Shown here in pieces: positions 1 to 11,666 of a stretch of DNA of 64,000 nucleotides; position 1 is the first letter of the stretch; each line of letters starts with the position of its first letter. This DNA comes from Sthenelais limicola. Its lineage: Eukaryota > Annelida > Polychaeta > Phyllodocida > Sigalionidae. The stretch covers positions 152,324,808 to 152,388,807 of the forward strand of contig OW804095.1 of NCBI GenBank assembly GCA_942159475.1, given 5' to 3'. A program made the position numbers and the translations under genes. A model generated the notes under the pieces. That model was given only the letters and a program-made list of their open reading frames with translations, did not search any database and was not told the DNA's origin.

Positions 1-676
1 ATCATACTGGGCCGTTACGGAAATTGGCAAAAATCTTTACGGATGATGTTTTTATGAATCAAGGCGTTCAGAGTAAACAACAATTTTTCGCTTTTGACAA
101 CAAGTAGTATTCGTTCCATTATAGATTTAACAGTTTGATGCGTTTTCCCTGTGGGTTTTCATACAGGCTTTATTTAAAGGCTTTATTCTGTGTTCAAAGT
201 GCAATGTAGGGATATGTTTTAGAAAGAATCCTTATCCTCAAGATCAAAGAAGCATAATATATAAATGAATTGTATACATTAAACCCTTGACAGAACACAC
301 CACATCAATTAACATCAAATGCTTTTTGGAAGTTTTCTGTGAAGTGTATATATTTGTATATCACACTGGATGTTAGATGTCAGTGTCCTAACGACAGGCA
401 TTACATTCCACATTGTCTCATTATAGTTAATGTTCAACATCTTTTAACTCTGTCAACAGAAAGATATAGATATTATATATTTGTTAACCAAATACAAAAT
501 ATTTTGAAGTATTTGCAATTTAGATTGCAAAGCATTTCATCAGTAGTATCTAACATATTTCAGTTATAAATTGTTCTATATTCGGCCGAAATAGTTATCT
601 CCCAACAACCAGGTGCGCTGTACACACCAAAGCAAATACAAGATGTGACTGGAGATGCAACTTAAGCCAACCATTT
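1..676. other. anonymous AT-rich sequence
   Basis: I see no gene, RNA or recognised repeat here. The short open frames have no recognisable domain or coding bias. Confidence 0.5.
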
Positions 677-694
677 CCCCCCCCCCCCCCCCCC
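677..694. repeat. poly-C homopolymer run (18 C)
   Basis: An uninterrupted run of C followed by CT-rich sequence. Its length is likely to vary between individuals and to be error-prone in sequencing. Confidence 0.9.
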
Positions 695-2099
695 TCTCTC
701 CCCTGCTTGCTACTTGCTACTTTTTTAAATCCAGGTTCTAACCAAATCCATAGGCCAGTGAACCCTGTAGGGAGGACCTTAACACCCCTCTCCACCTACA
801 GAGGATAGGGAGGAGCTTCCCACCCCCACCCCACCCCTCTCCATCTACCAGCACAATAATAACAACAGTTATTAAAAGGCGAAAAGTGCTGACACACTGG
901 AATGACGTTTTTCAAGTGTATCGTGTTTGTTATTTGAAATGATTATTCATCAAAGAAAAATTCAATCAAGTGCAATTACTCGGTTTTGGAGAGGTTTACA
1001 AACCTTCTCTTCTTGACGAATAATGCCCCAATTACTTTCTCTGACAAATGCTGAAACCTCCCAGCAGTTATATCAAATACCTAGTAGCAATTAACTGAAG
1101 CCTTTTAGAGGCTAAGTCCTGAATCTCCAGATCATAGCAGGGAGTCTGAGTCTCTCAGGGAATCTTGAAGGATTTAAGGAAGGTCTTAAGGCAGTTGAGT
1201 TAAGGTCCCGTACATTGCCCTATTGCCCCGCCTCCAATTACCCGGGGAGGCTGAAGGATTGGGATATTGTGCAGCTGTGGTCATTTCTCTTGACCACATC
1301 CTAGTGGTCAGTAGAGGTCAATCCTAAGTGGAGATGGACTGACAGTGTAGTGTGGTCACTTGGAGGAAGGTGAACACTGATAAAGGGTGTCACTACACTG
1401 ATGACACAGCTATAGATGGATGCCCTGTAAAGGAACCAACATCTGAAGCCTTAATAAGTACTATAAATATTTCTGATATTCTCAGATTAGTTTTGTCTTT
1501 TACCTTATTGTGTATTATTATGTATTAGTCATTCTCTCTAGAAGATTTGCCTCTATCAAGGAAGCGGCTGGAAGATCTGGAAAGTTCCAAAATGGTTTCC
1601 TAGAAGTCTGCCGACCTATTCGTCACTGTAAACTTTTTTGTGATAAATAAATGATTGCTCTATCTACCTTTCTTCCCTAACAGTCCAAGTCCAAAATAAT
1701 GGAAAAAGAAAAAGTCAGTAATCTATGGTCAAAATGCACCTGTCGTTCCTCAGATTATAATAGCAAATGGCAAGATGGGGGGTTCAAACTGATCGATTTA
1801 TTGTCGAGATGTGTCCAAACTCAAACAGAGCGCCATTTGTTATTGATTAAACATTGGAATCGACATACTTTAACAATAGAAATATACATCAAACTTGTTT
1901 ACCCTAAACCTTAGCTCCAGGACGATCTACACTACTTTCAGGCGTGTCTTAATCAATAATATCGATTGTGGTCATACTTGTCCAGTGCAAAGCTCTTGTG
2001 TGGAGTTTATATGAATGGTTTTACAATAATGGGACCAGGAACCTTTTCCATTAACAGTTGGCAGTATTCAAAAGGGAGCCATGACGATGTCCATAACTT
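695..2099. other. no recognised feature
   Basis: Anonymous intergenic or intronic sequence. A pyrimidine-rich, imperfectly repeated patch lies near 780-850. I see no exon, tRNA or inverted-repeat element. Confidence 0.4.
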
Positions 2100-2249
2100 A
2101 AGATGAACTTTAAGTTAATCCCCCAAATGACCAAAACTTTATCTGTTTGTATAGGGCTTCTAAAACGTCCTCAGTTGTATTCCGAGGACCCACCCGATTC
2201 CTTTCCTATGATGTGATGACTTCACTTATTATCGCTCACCAGCGGCTGT
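2100..2249 (+). mobile_element. repeat Y, left body
   Basis: A block around 'agggctt..aaacgtcc..tgtatt..aggaccca' and 'cacttattatcgctcacc' recurs at 27720-27830 on the same strand and, as reverse complement, at 41765-41900. In two of the three places it directly adjoins copies of the 69-bp unit, so body and minisatellite look like parts of one dispersed element. Confidence 0.55.
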
Positions 2250-2885
2250 ACTCACAATATGAGTATCCCTTGTGTAAACATATAACAGCCGCAGAATATT
2301 GATACATTCAGTCCTATAAGTCATGATATGAGTAACTCTTGTATAAACATATAACAACAGCAGAATATGGATAAATCCAGTCCTATAAGTCATAATATGA
2401 GTAACTCTTGTATAAACATATAACAGCAGCAGAATATTGATAAAGTCAGTCCTATAAGTCATAATATGATTAACTCTTGTATAAACATATAACAACAGCA
2501 GAATATTGATAAATCCAGTCCTATAAGTCATAGTATGAGTAACTCTTGTATAAACATATAACAGCAGCAGAATATTGATAAATCCAGTCCTATAAGTCAT
2601 AATATGAGTAACTTTTGTATAAACATATAACAGCAGCAGAATATTGATAAATCCAGTCCAATAAGTCATAATATGAATAACTCTTGTATAAACATATAAC
2701 ACCACCAGAATATTGATAAATCCAGTCCTATAAGTCATAATATGAGTAACTCTTGTATAAACATATAACAGCAGCAGAATATTGATAAAGTCAGTCCTAT
2801 AAGTCATAATATGAGTAACTCTTGTATAAACATATAACAGCAGGAGATTATTGATACATTCAGACCTATAAGTCATAATATGAGT
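2250..2885 (+). repeat. 69-bp minisatellite inside repeat Y (about 9 units)
   Basis: The unit contains 'gtaactcttgtataaacat' and 'agcagcagaatattgat', repeats every 69 bp and differs by a few substitutions per copy. Because 69 is a multiple of 3, the minus strand stays open for 215 codons and shows a 23-residue hydrophobic repeat. I regard that frame as a product of the periodicity. Single or few copies recur at 17880-17945 and, inverted, at 41560-41765. Confidence 0.9.
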
Positions 2886-2915
2886 AACTTATTCTGTAAA
2901 CCTAAACTATACTTA

Positions 2916-3960
2916 TAGTCCAGTAGAAATAGGGTTCAACCTAGAACAAATTGCAATAGAAGGTTTTGCAATGGTTTTGGGTACTTTGAGGCCTCCTTAT
3001 TAACATACTAAAAGTCTACAAAAATCAAGATGGCGGAACATTCCAAAATCGAAGGTCAAAGGTCAAGGTCACCAAATCATTTTTTTAAAACCTTTTGAGC
3101 CATAAGTTTTGATTCATTGAAGATAGAATTTTCATTTTTTGCACACATATAACCTGTAATGGACCCTTCATTCTAAAACAGTCATTTGACCTCTGACCCC
3201 AAGGTCAAGGTCATTTAAGGTCATCAAAAGATGAAAAATTTGGCTTTTTCAGGGAATTGGACTCATGAAAGTTTCCACTTTTGACAGGATATGACTCAAA
3301 CTCATTCACAACATAATGTATATGAAAGCCAGTGAAAGTATGAGCCCTGCAGTCAATTTTAAGTGCCCTGCCTCAAGTATTGACCTAACAACAGCCTAAC
3401 GAATGTGGTAACAATAAAACAACAATAGTTGGGATTTTGACCTTATTAGGCATTGAGCTCCAGATGAGCACCACACTATTTTGTATGTTTTGATCCATAT
3501 CTCTGGATTTATTAAGAATACTATTTCCATTTTTGGCACAAATAAGACCTATGATAGGAGCTTCATTTTAAAATAGTCATTCAACCTCTGACCCAAAGGT
3601 CAAGGTCATCCAAGGTCACCAAATTATGAAAAATGAGGCTTTTTTAAGGAGTATATCTTATGAAAGTTTCCTCTGTAGTCAATACAGTTGTTCTTGTATG
3701 ATTGGTATAGTATGAAGCTGTTTGCAATTTATAGGTACATGGGGTATTGCCACCAGTGTGTATTTTGAGAAATTCAAGATGGCTGCCAAGATGGCTGCCA
3801 TAACCAATTGATATTCAAAACTTGACTTTTGCTTATTCAAATCTTACATGTTGTACCAATTTTTTATGGTTTGAGGGGTCAAGGAATCCAATGAAGCTAT
3901 TTCCAATAGTCTGCGACCAGTTGCCATAGAGATAAGGTTACCATGGTAACCAAACATTTA
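2916..3960 (+). repeat. left inverted arm of fold-back element
   Basis: Pairs with 7480-8395. It contains diverged internal duplicates (about 3040-3240 and 3440-3640), each with clustered AGGTCA half-sites such as 'aaggtcaaaggtcaaggtca'. It also contains 'caagatggcgg' and the paired tract 'ccatggtaacc'. Confidence 0.8.
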
Positions 3961-4014
3961 TCGGACATCTTTTTATTAATCAAGATCATATCATATTGTT
4001 GTATGCCATGCTTG

Positions 4015-5570
4015 TCATGGAGTACCAAAGAGGGTGTAATGGGGGTCATTCAGCAACATAGAGGGTATAATGGGGGTCATTCAGCAACATAGAGGGTATA
4101 ATGGGGGTCATTCAGCAACATAGAGGGTGTAATGGGGGGCCATTCAGCAAAATAGAGGGAATGATGTGGGTCATGGGGTACCAAAGAGGCTGTAATGGGG
4201 GTCATTCAGCAACATAGAGGGTATAATGGGGGTCATTCAGCAACATAGAGGGTATAATGGGGGTCATTCAGCAACATAGAGGGAATAATGGGGGTCATTC
4301 AGCAACATAGAGGGTATAAAGTGGGTCATTCAGCAACATAGAGGGTATAATGGGGGTCATTCAGCAACATAGAGGGTATAATGGGGGTCATTCAGCAACA
4401 TAGAGGATATAATGGGGGTCATTCAGCAACATAGAGGGTATAATGTGGGTCATGGAGTGACACAGAGGCTATAATGGGGGTCATTCAGCAACATAGAGGG
4501 AATAATGTGGGTTGTTGAGTAACAAAGAGGGTATAATGGGGGGCCATTCAGCAAAATAGAGGGAATAATGTAGGTCATGGAATAGCAGAGAGGGTGTAAT
4601 GGGGGTCATTCAGCAACAAAGACGGTATAATGGGGGTCATTCAGCAACATAGACGGTATAATGGAGGTCATTCAGCAACATAGAGGGTATAATGGGGGTC
4701 ATTCAGCAACGCAACATAGAGGGAATAATGGGGGTCATTCAGCAACGCAACATAGAGGGAATAATAGGGGTCATTCAGCAACATAGAGGGTATAAAGTGG
4801 GTCATTCAGCAACATAGAGGGTATAATGGGGGTCATTCAGCAACATAGAGGGTATAATGGGGGTCATTCAGCAACATAGAGGATATAATGGGGGTCATTC
4901 AGCAACATAGAGGGTATAATGTGGGTCATGGAGTGACACAGAGGCTATAATGGGGGTCATTCAGCAACATAGAGGGAATAATGTGGGTTGTTGAGTACCA
5001 GAGGGGGTATAATGGGGGCCATTCAGCAAAATAGAGGGAATAATGTGGGTCATGGAGTACCAAAGAGGGTGTAATGGGGGCCATTCAGCAACATAGAGGG
5101 TATAATGGGGGCTTATTCAGCAACATAGAGGGAATAAATAGGTCATGGAGTACCAGAGAGGGTCTAATGGGGGTCATTCAGCAAAATAGAGGTAAAAATG
5201 TGGGTCATGGAGTACCAGAGAGGGTATAATGGGGGTCATTTAACAAAATAGAGGTAATAATGTGGGTTTTGAGTACCAGAGAGGGTATAATGGGGGTCAT
5301 TTAACAAAATAGAGGTAATAATGTGGGTTTTGAGTACCAGAGAGGGTATAAGGGGGGTCATTCAGCAACATTGAGAGAATAATGTGGGTCATGGACTAAC
5401 ATAGAGAGTATAATGGGGGCTTATTCAGCAAAATAGAGGGAATAATGTAGGTCATGGAATAGCAGAGAGGGTGTAATGGGGGTCATTCAGCAACATTGAG
5501 GGAATAATGTGGGTCATGGAGTGACACAGAGGATATAATGTGGTTCATGGAATAATATAGAGTGTGTAAG
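4015..5570 (+). repeat. 31-bp minisatellite (about 50 units)
   Basis: The unit is 'gagggtataatgggggtcat' plus 'tcagcaacata'. A second variant carries 'gggaataatgtgggtcatgg' plus 'agtaccaga'. Blocks of several units are themselves repeated (the stretch near 4200-4540 resembles that near 4680-5020), showing segmental amplification inside the array. Confidence 0.9.
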
Positions 5571-5768
5571 TGGTATAGCTTAATGTTACAGAGCTCAGGG
5601 GGGGGGGCAGTCTAAATTCTGAGGCAAAAAGGCTTTACATAATATATGGATGGTCTTTAATGTCAATCATGGAGTAACACAGCAGGTGTAATTAGGGGTC
5701 ATTCATCAACCATAGAGGGTGTAATGTGGATCATGGAGTAATATAGAGTGGGTAATATGGGTTATTCA

Positions 5769-6176
5769 TATATCTAATAGGCCGATGGAGATGTCAAATC
5801 ATCGAGTCAAATCGCACTTAACCCCTTCAGGGTTTCGTGCGATTTGACCCGCCGTCAAGATTGATTTGACATCGAACAGAGGGCTATTAGATATTTATTA
5901 CATACTGATTTGTATATTTATCTGTTATAAATGTTCCGATTAGTGCTGTATGTCTTTCCAAATTATCGCAACTTTGCTTGAAAACTTCCGAAACCTGCAA
6001 GGCAGCGCTACACAGCAGAGCGAAACGTCACCAAGTGCACAACGTTGGCAAACCAATGAAATTGCGTCTTATGGGTCACATGTTCATGTCCCGCTCAAAT
6101 AGCACATAAGTGCTATTTGACATTTCAAATAGCACCCCCGAATAGCACCCTTGAAATCGCACACGTATGTAATAAA
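5769..6176. repeat. inverted-repeat-rich insert between minisatellite arrays
   Basis: ATATCTAATAG (5769-5779) is repeated inverted at 5885-5895. GTCAAATCGCAC (5806-5817) pairs exactly with GTGCGATTTGAC (5837-5848). TTTATTACATAC (5894-5905) pairs with GTATGTAATAAA (6165-6176). It may be one MITE with nested hairpins inserted into the satellite. Confidence 0.55.
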
Positions 6177-6339
6177 GCAACATAGAGATCATGGTGTGGT
6201 AATGCAGCAATGATGTGGCATAATGGATGACATGCAGCAACATAGAAAGTGTAATCAGGGATTATTTATCTGATATTAGATGGAACCTGTATGGGACTTG
6301 GGGCTGAGACAATTACAAAGGGAGGGTAGAATAGGGTGC

Positions 6340-6716
6340 CTCAGTAAGATGCAGGGTATAAAGGTGATACATCAGCAAGACAGAGGGTATGACAGAGGTA
6401 CTTCAGCAAGTCAGAGGGTATAATGGAGATACTTCAGCAAGACAGAGGGTATAACAGAGGCACTTCAGCAAGTCAGAGGGTATAACAGAGATACATCAGC
6501 AAGTCAGAGGGTAGAATGGAGATACATCAGCAAGACAGAGGGCATAACAGAGATACTTCAGCAAGACAGAGGGTATAACAGAGATAATTCAGCAAGACAG
6601 AGGGTATAATACAGATACTTCAGCAAGACAGAGGGCATAATACAGATACTTCAGCAAGACAGAGGGTATAATGGAGATACTTCAGCAAGACAGAGGGTAT
6701 AAGAGAGGTACTTCAG
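6340..6716 (+). repeat. 31-bp minisatellite, forward arm
   Basis: Units of 'agagggtataacagagatac' plus 'ttcagcaagac', related in length and sequence to the array at 4015-5570. Confidence 0.9.
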
Positions 6717-6717
6717 C

Positions 6718-7105
6718 AACCCTATACCCTCTGACTTGCTGAAGTATCACCATTATACTCTCTGTCTTGCTTAGGTATCACAATTATACCCTCTGACTTT
6801 CTGAAGTATCACCTTTATACCATCTTGTCTTGCTGAAGTATCCCCATTATACCCTCTTGTCTTGCTGAAGTATCCCCATTATACCCTCCTGTCTTGCTGA
6901 AGTATCCCCATTATACCCTCCTGTCTTGCTGAACTATCACCGTTATACCCTCTGACTTGCTGAAGTATCCCCATTATACCCTCTTGTCTTGCTGAAGTAT
7001 CCCCATTATACCCTCTGTCTTCCTGAAGTATCACCGTTATACCCTCCTGTCTTGCTGAAGTATCCCCATCATACCCTCTCACTTGCTGAAGTATCTCCAT
7101 CTGGA
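6718..7105 (-). repeat. 31-bp minisatellite, inverted arm
   Basis: At about 6717 the array flips to its reverse complement ('cttgctgaagtatcacc', 'ttataccctctgtc'). The two arms of about 380 bp form a head-to-head palindrome with essentially no spacer. A 105-codon frame on the minus strand is a periodicity artefact. Confidence 0.9.
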
Positions 7106-7479
7106 CCCTAACGTCTGAGGACAGGTGGGCCCAAACATCTGAAATAATTACTGAAAACATGCGAAAGTGGGCCCTAGCGTCCAAGGTTTGGGCCATAACA
7201 TGTGAAGGTGGGTTGGAAATCTGAAAATAAGTGAAAGTGGGCCCTATTGTTGTTTGGCCCTACCGTTGTTGGGCCCGAATGTCCATACACCTTGTCCAGT
7301 ACTTACAATCAGGGGTTTATGGCAACAAATTAAATATCATATTTCTTTATTTTCAGAATGGGATTATAGTTTTTATTTTGACTATTTTCAGCCTATTTCG
7401 TCCTATCTACGCAAATTATGTGAAATCTGATTGGATGAAAGGGAATCAGATTGACATAAGGGATGATGCTCTTTAAAAT
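7106..7479. repeat. short GTGGGCCC repeats and unique spacer
   Basis: The words 'gtgggccc' and 'ttgggccc' recur irregularly between 7120 and 7270. After that the sequence is unique up to the right arm. No gene is seen. Confidence 0.45.
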
Positions 7480-8395
7480 TGCAATGGTAACCATGGGAAT
7501 ATCTCGTTGCTATGCAACCAAGGCAGATAAAATATTTTCAATGACCTCATTGGATTCCTTGGGGTCGATTTAGGGGGGGTAGGGGTTATCAAATCAAATG
7601 TATCTATAAGACCTATGGATATATAGGCTGATTTCCTGTCAGCCAATCAGATTTCACCTTATTTGCATAAATAGGGGGAAAATGGCAATAATAGGTGAAA
7701 ATAGAAAATGGCAGCCTACCACATTTTTTTCAGCATCCTTCAGAACACCCATAAGAATTAAGAAATTTAAATAAATGTTGAGATCAAAAAAGGTTGCCAG
7801 ACAGTTCTGCACTATCATATGCTTTTGAGTTAATAAAATACCCAATGAGGCCAAAATCCTACTCTATATTTTCTTAGATACCACATTTTGTTAGGCTGTT
7901 GTAATGTCAGTTTTTCAAGTAGGCCTCTGTAAATTGGCCTTTGGGTTCAGAATTTCACTGGCTTTCATGTGTACATTATATTTTGAATGAATTTAAGTAA
8001 AATCCTTTCAATGGGGGAAACTTTCATAAGTCATATTCCCTCAAAGGCTTCATTTTTAATGGTTTGGTGACCTTCAATGACCTTGACCTTGGGGTCAGAG
8101 GTCAAATAACTGTTTCAAAAGTAAGGGCGCATCATAGGTGGTATGTATGCAAAAAATGAAAATTCTATTTTCAATAAATCAAAATATATGGACCAAAAGG
8201 CAAAATATTTTTGATGCTTCATTTTTTGGTGACCTTGACCTTTGACCTTCGATTTTGGCATGTTCCGCCATCTTGATTTTTGTAGACTTTTAGTATGTGA
8301 CCAAGGGGGATCTTAAGTACCCAAAACTGTTGAAAAACCTTCTATTGCAATTTGTTCTAGGTTAGGCCATTTTTTACCCTAGATCTACTGGACTA
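7480..8395 (-). repeat. right inverted arm of fold-back element
   Basis: Reverse complement of 2916-3960, with the same motifs in reverse order: 'ggtaaccatgg', the AGGTCA clusters, 'gttccgccatcttgat', then the CTGGACTA end. Confidence 0.8.
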
Positions 8396-8678
8396 TTATG
8401 TATGCAGACATCCATGGCTCGTCTATGACTGAATCTAAGACGTATAGAGAAGATGGAGATCCAACAAAACATTCCCTTCCGCCTGATAAACTAAAGACAG
8501 ACATCAAGGCACTAGGGGGCGCAATGATCGGTAGGTCTGCATAGGAATAAAGTAGAAATGCTTTGTTTTAGGGGCAGGACTAAACAGATAACTTCTAGTC
8601 TGAATGTTAAGTGTCTAACCACCATATGCGCCTTACTAGCTTGTCTTGTACTGTACGATTCACCCTGAGCAATCCTGC

Positions 8679-8857
8679 GGGGCGTTTCATAAGTTAATGC
8701 AGCGCGCGTTATAGGATCCAACGACAGTCGTTACCAAACATAGCGCGCGTTACGGGCCAAAATTGACGTCAATTAACATTGCGTTACTATAACGAACGCG
8801 CGCTAAATTTATCGCTACCATAACGAACGCGCTGTGTTAACTTATGAAACGCCCCCC
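8679..8857. mobile_element. MITE with GGGGCGTTTCATAAG ends
   Basis: The ends are inverted repeats of about 38 bp: GGGGCGTTTCATAAGTTAA at the left and TTAACTTATGAAACGCCCC at the right. The interior is rich in CGCGCG. At 179 bp it has no coding capacity and would be non-autonomous. Confidence 0.8.
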
Positions 8858-8859
8858 TG

Positions 8860-9566
8860 GCTCACAATAACAGAATTAAAGCTTTTCGCATATCACATAA
8901 GTCGTTATGCGTATCTTATAAATAATCTTGTAAATAATAAGTATTAAATGATGAGGCCAATAAAAACATTTAAACAAAAATAATAAGGTTTAAGATACAG
9001 TTCTACATAATCACAAATATTTCTTGAATCAACACAGTACCAAATATACTCAGATATACCTTGTTTCTATCATTTATCAGTCTAATTTAGTAGAATTTAC
9101 TAAATGTGTAGAGCTCATCTGTAGGCGACTTGAATCGTATTCGTTCTGTGAACAATCCACAGTGAAGAACATACTTCATGAAATAACTATGGTTAATATG
9201 CTTATTATATGTCAGGAAACAGCTAAGAATTGAAAACAAACTAGCCACTATGTACAGGTCTAGTTGTATAGGATATATCTATAGCTGTCTGTGAAATTGA
9301 CCTTGGTCATCTTGCACTGACCAATTGCACGCAGGCTAGATAGAGGTCATTCAATGTGATGTATACTCGTTGGTCATGTTTCACAATGTATAGTACAGGG
9401 GTCCGATGTATAAGCTAAAGAATTCAGGACTACTCTTCTGTCACGTCCTTCGATGGGTTGCAATATAAATTGCCACCTACAAATGAGTGTATAGTAGGCT
9501 ATACCTACCAGCTATAACAGGCTAGTCCTACCTCGTTACATTTATTAACCATAACAATTGCTTGTA
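8860..9566. other. mostly anonymous; 5'-deleted family A copy at 9005-9122
   Basis: The interval 9005-9122 matches the right half of family A ('ccaaatatactcagatatac', 'agaatttactaaatgtgtag') but lacks the left terminus. Nothing else is recognised. Confidence 0.55.
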
Positions 9567-10006
9567 AAGGTCCGATTCCACTGCTTCGCTTATATCTGTG
9601 CTCATGGCTCGCTCTTGCTGCGCTTATTTAGAGGGCGCTTTTCATCCGCTCTTCATCCCTAATATTTTTAGCGCAATACAAGCGCAGGGCGATTCTACTG
9701 GTCCGCTTGTTTCCTCTATGAAATCAATGTTAAATGCGTTTGTGCGCTCTCACTGCGCTCTTAGTCCGCTTCTTTAACAGGTAGAAAGAGCCTTGTGTTG
9801 CTGCGCTCAAATCAAACACGGCAAATATGAGCGCAACGTCCTGCGCTCTTCTAAAGAAGCGCACATAAGAGTGTATAAAAAGCGCAGTTACCGATTCTAT
9901 TAGACCGCTCTGATGTCGCTCTAAGTTCGTTTGTTATGTGCTTGAGGAAATAAAAAGAGCGGTCCATGAGCGCACCAAAAGAGCGAGCCAGTGGAACCGC
10001 AGCCTT
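9567..10006. mobile_element. GCGC-rich MITE, copy 1 of a tandem pair
   Basis: It starts AAGGTCCGATTCCACTG and ends in the inverted form CAGTGGAACCGCAGCCTT. The interior is packed with AGCGC/GCGCT words ('gctcatggctcgctcttgct', 'tttagcgcaatacaagcgca'). Short open frames across it are not protein-like. Confidence 0.75.
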
Positions 10007-10413
10007 AAGGTGCGTTTCCACTGGATCGCTTATAATATGTGCTCATGGCTCGCTCTTGCTGCGCTTGTTTATATTTTGCGCTTGTCATTCGCTCATCATC
10101 CGCTAATATTTTTAGCGCAATACAAGCGCAGAGCGATTCTACTGGTGTGCTTGTTTCCTATATGAAATCAATAGCTTTAGTGCGCTCTCACTGCGCTCTT
10201 GGTCCGCTAGTTTTAAGGCAGATATTAGCGCAACGTCCTGCGCTCTCCCAAAGAAGCGCACATAGCAGTTTTTAAGAGCGTATAGAAAGCGCAGTAACCT
10301 ATTCTATTAGACCGCTCTGGTTTGCCTCTGACTTCGCTTGTTAGGCGCCCTCGGAAAATAAAAGAGCGGATGAAAAGCGGCCCAAAAGAGCGAGCCAGTG
10401 GAATCGCAGCCTT
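10007..10413. mobile_element. GCGC-rich MITE, copy 2 of a tandem pair
   Basis: It begins AAGGTGCGTTTCCACTGG immediately after copy 1 and ends CCAGTGGAATCGCAGCCTT. The internal order matches copy 1 with substitutions. The copies abut at CCTT|AAGG, so one may have inserted beside the other or the pair may be a tandem duplication. Confidence 0.75.
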
Positions 10414-10786
10414 AGCGTGCCTTGGGCTAAAATTTGGGGTTGCGGTAATTCAATATGAAACAAAAAAACTGTTGTTAAGTGGGTGTTACATTAGGAGTAT
10501 TAGTGTTTGCTGCGTTGATTGTCAAATGTACGTGTAAGGGTGTTACATTTAGGGCCAGATCTGAAATAATATTTGCAATTTCTTGCTACAGTGTCACATT
10601 ACATCCAGTAGAATTACTTTCAGAAAGGAAATATTATTATTTTCGCAGATAGACTCCTTCTCGGAGTTCATGCAATGATGATACAAGATCTTCGCGTATG
10701 GCAACAGGACTGGGAGGTAAGCTGTCTATTTGCTACCAAACAATGACATGTTTCACCTTTTGAATTAAGTCAGTCATGATTAAATA
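10414..10786. other. no recognised feature
   Basis: Anonymous sequence between two inverted-repeat elements. Confidence 0.4.
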
Positions 10787-11275
10787 TGATGTGTTTCAGG
10801 AAAATGAGTCATAAGTCGCAAAATTGATATTTTTCTAACTGATTTTTTCAAAAGATGTCTTTATTGAAATGTTTTATTTCTCATAGAGTTTAGCACTTGT
10901 AGTCACATGAATCTATGTGCCAAATGTTGAGATACCATCATATTTGAAAAGATGAGATCAAGGCGATTCTAATGATAGTAAACATTATGACATTTATTAA
11001 GAATTTCTATATTTCAAGTTTGATATTTTTATTTTTGGAAAACAAGTTTGCAATATTTGTGGGTGGGCATTTACTAGTAAAGTAGCTAAATATACTCTGT
11101 ATGATGACCTCAGAAATGCATACATATATTTAATACACTGTTTTGAAATCTGAGAGATGTTTCCATGCGACCTGAGGGACTAGACACCCCAAATACGAAA
11201 ACATTCTAGATCTCGTGAATAAATGAAAAATATCAATTTTGCGACTTGTGACTCATTTTCCTGAAACACACCACA
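10787..11275. mobile_element. family C MITE, complete copy
   Basis: Near-perfect terminal inverted repeats of about 46 bp: GTGTTTCAGGAAAATGAGTC and AAGTCGCAAAATTGATAT at the left, with the reverse complement at the right ending in GAAACACACCACA. The interior is AT-rich, without an ORF. Other copies lie at 15844-16149 and 29981-30383, with fragments elsewhere. Confidence 0.8.
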
Positions 11276-11666
11276 TTTGACCAAGCTAGGCAGTAGGTCT
11301 GTCTCTTTAGCCTGCTACAGTGTGGATTGATATCATTATGCATTATGGCTGACATGTCATGCACTATGTGCACTGGTGCATACAACCCCTGATTCCTATC
11401 TGTGTAGACTGTTTGATTGGTCTGGGTTATAACCAATGAACACAGACCCATCTGCATCTATTTAACCCATTTTCTATGACCCCCAGACCTGCCAACATGT
11501 ATGGGCTGGTCCAGGAATGTATATTGGATGATGCGTTCTCGTCTGTGATTTATATTTACTTTCTAGTAGTTCTAGCACTAACCTTGAAGTTGATTAAGCT
11601 GAAATATAACACTTGACGTACATTATAGCATGCTGCATATAATTAGAAATTACAAAGAGACAAAGT
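11276..11666. other. no recognised feature
   Basis: Anonymous AT-rich sequence. Confidence 0.4.

Larger units (their letters stand above)
2916..8395. mobile_element. 5.5-kb fold-back element with ~1-kb inverted arms
   Basis: The two ends are inverted copies. The left end reads TAGTCCAGTAGA..AGGGTT and the right end AACCC..TCTACTGGACTA in the same sense, each flanked by TTA (2913-2915 and 8396-8398), a plausible 3-bp target duplication. The arms run about 2916-3960 and 7480-8395. The interior is almost wholly tandem repeats plus a hairpin-rich insert. No transposase frame is visible, so it would be non-autonomous. This resembles FB-type or long-TIR DNA elements. The superfamily is not identifiable here. 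Confidence 0.75.

Noticed and set aside
2229..2876. 215-residue hydrophobic repeat protein on the minus strand
   Set aside because: The frame stays open only because the 69-bp repeat length is a multiple of three and the unit lacks a stop; the same units elsewhere do not keep the frame.
4015..5570. CRISPR-like array
   Set aside because: Units are contiguous tandem repeats without unique spacers, in a eukaryotic context.
9938..10537. Three overlapping 70-80-codon ORFs on the + strand
   Set aside because: They lie mainly inside the GCGC-rich MITE pair and overlap in different frames without protein-like features.
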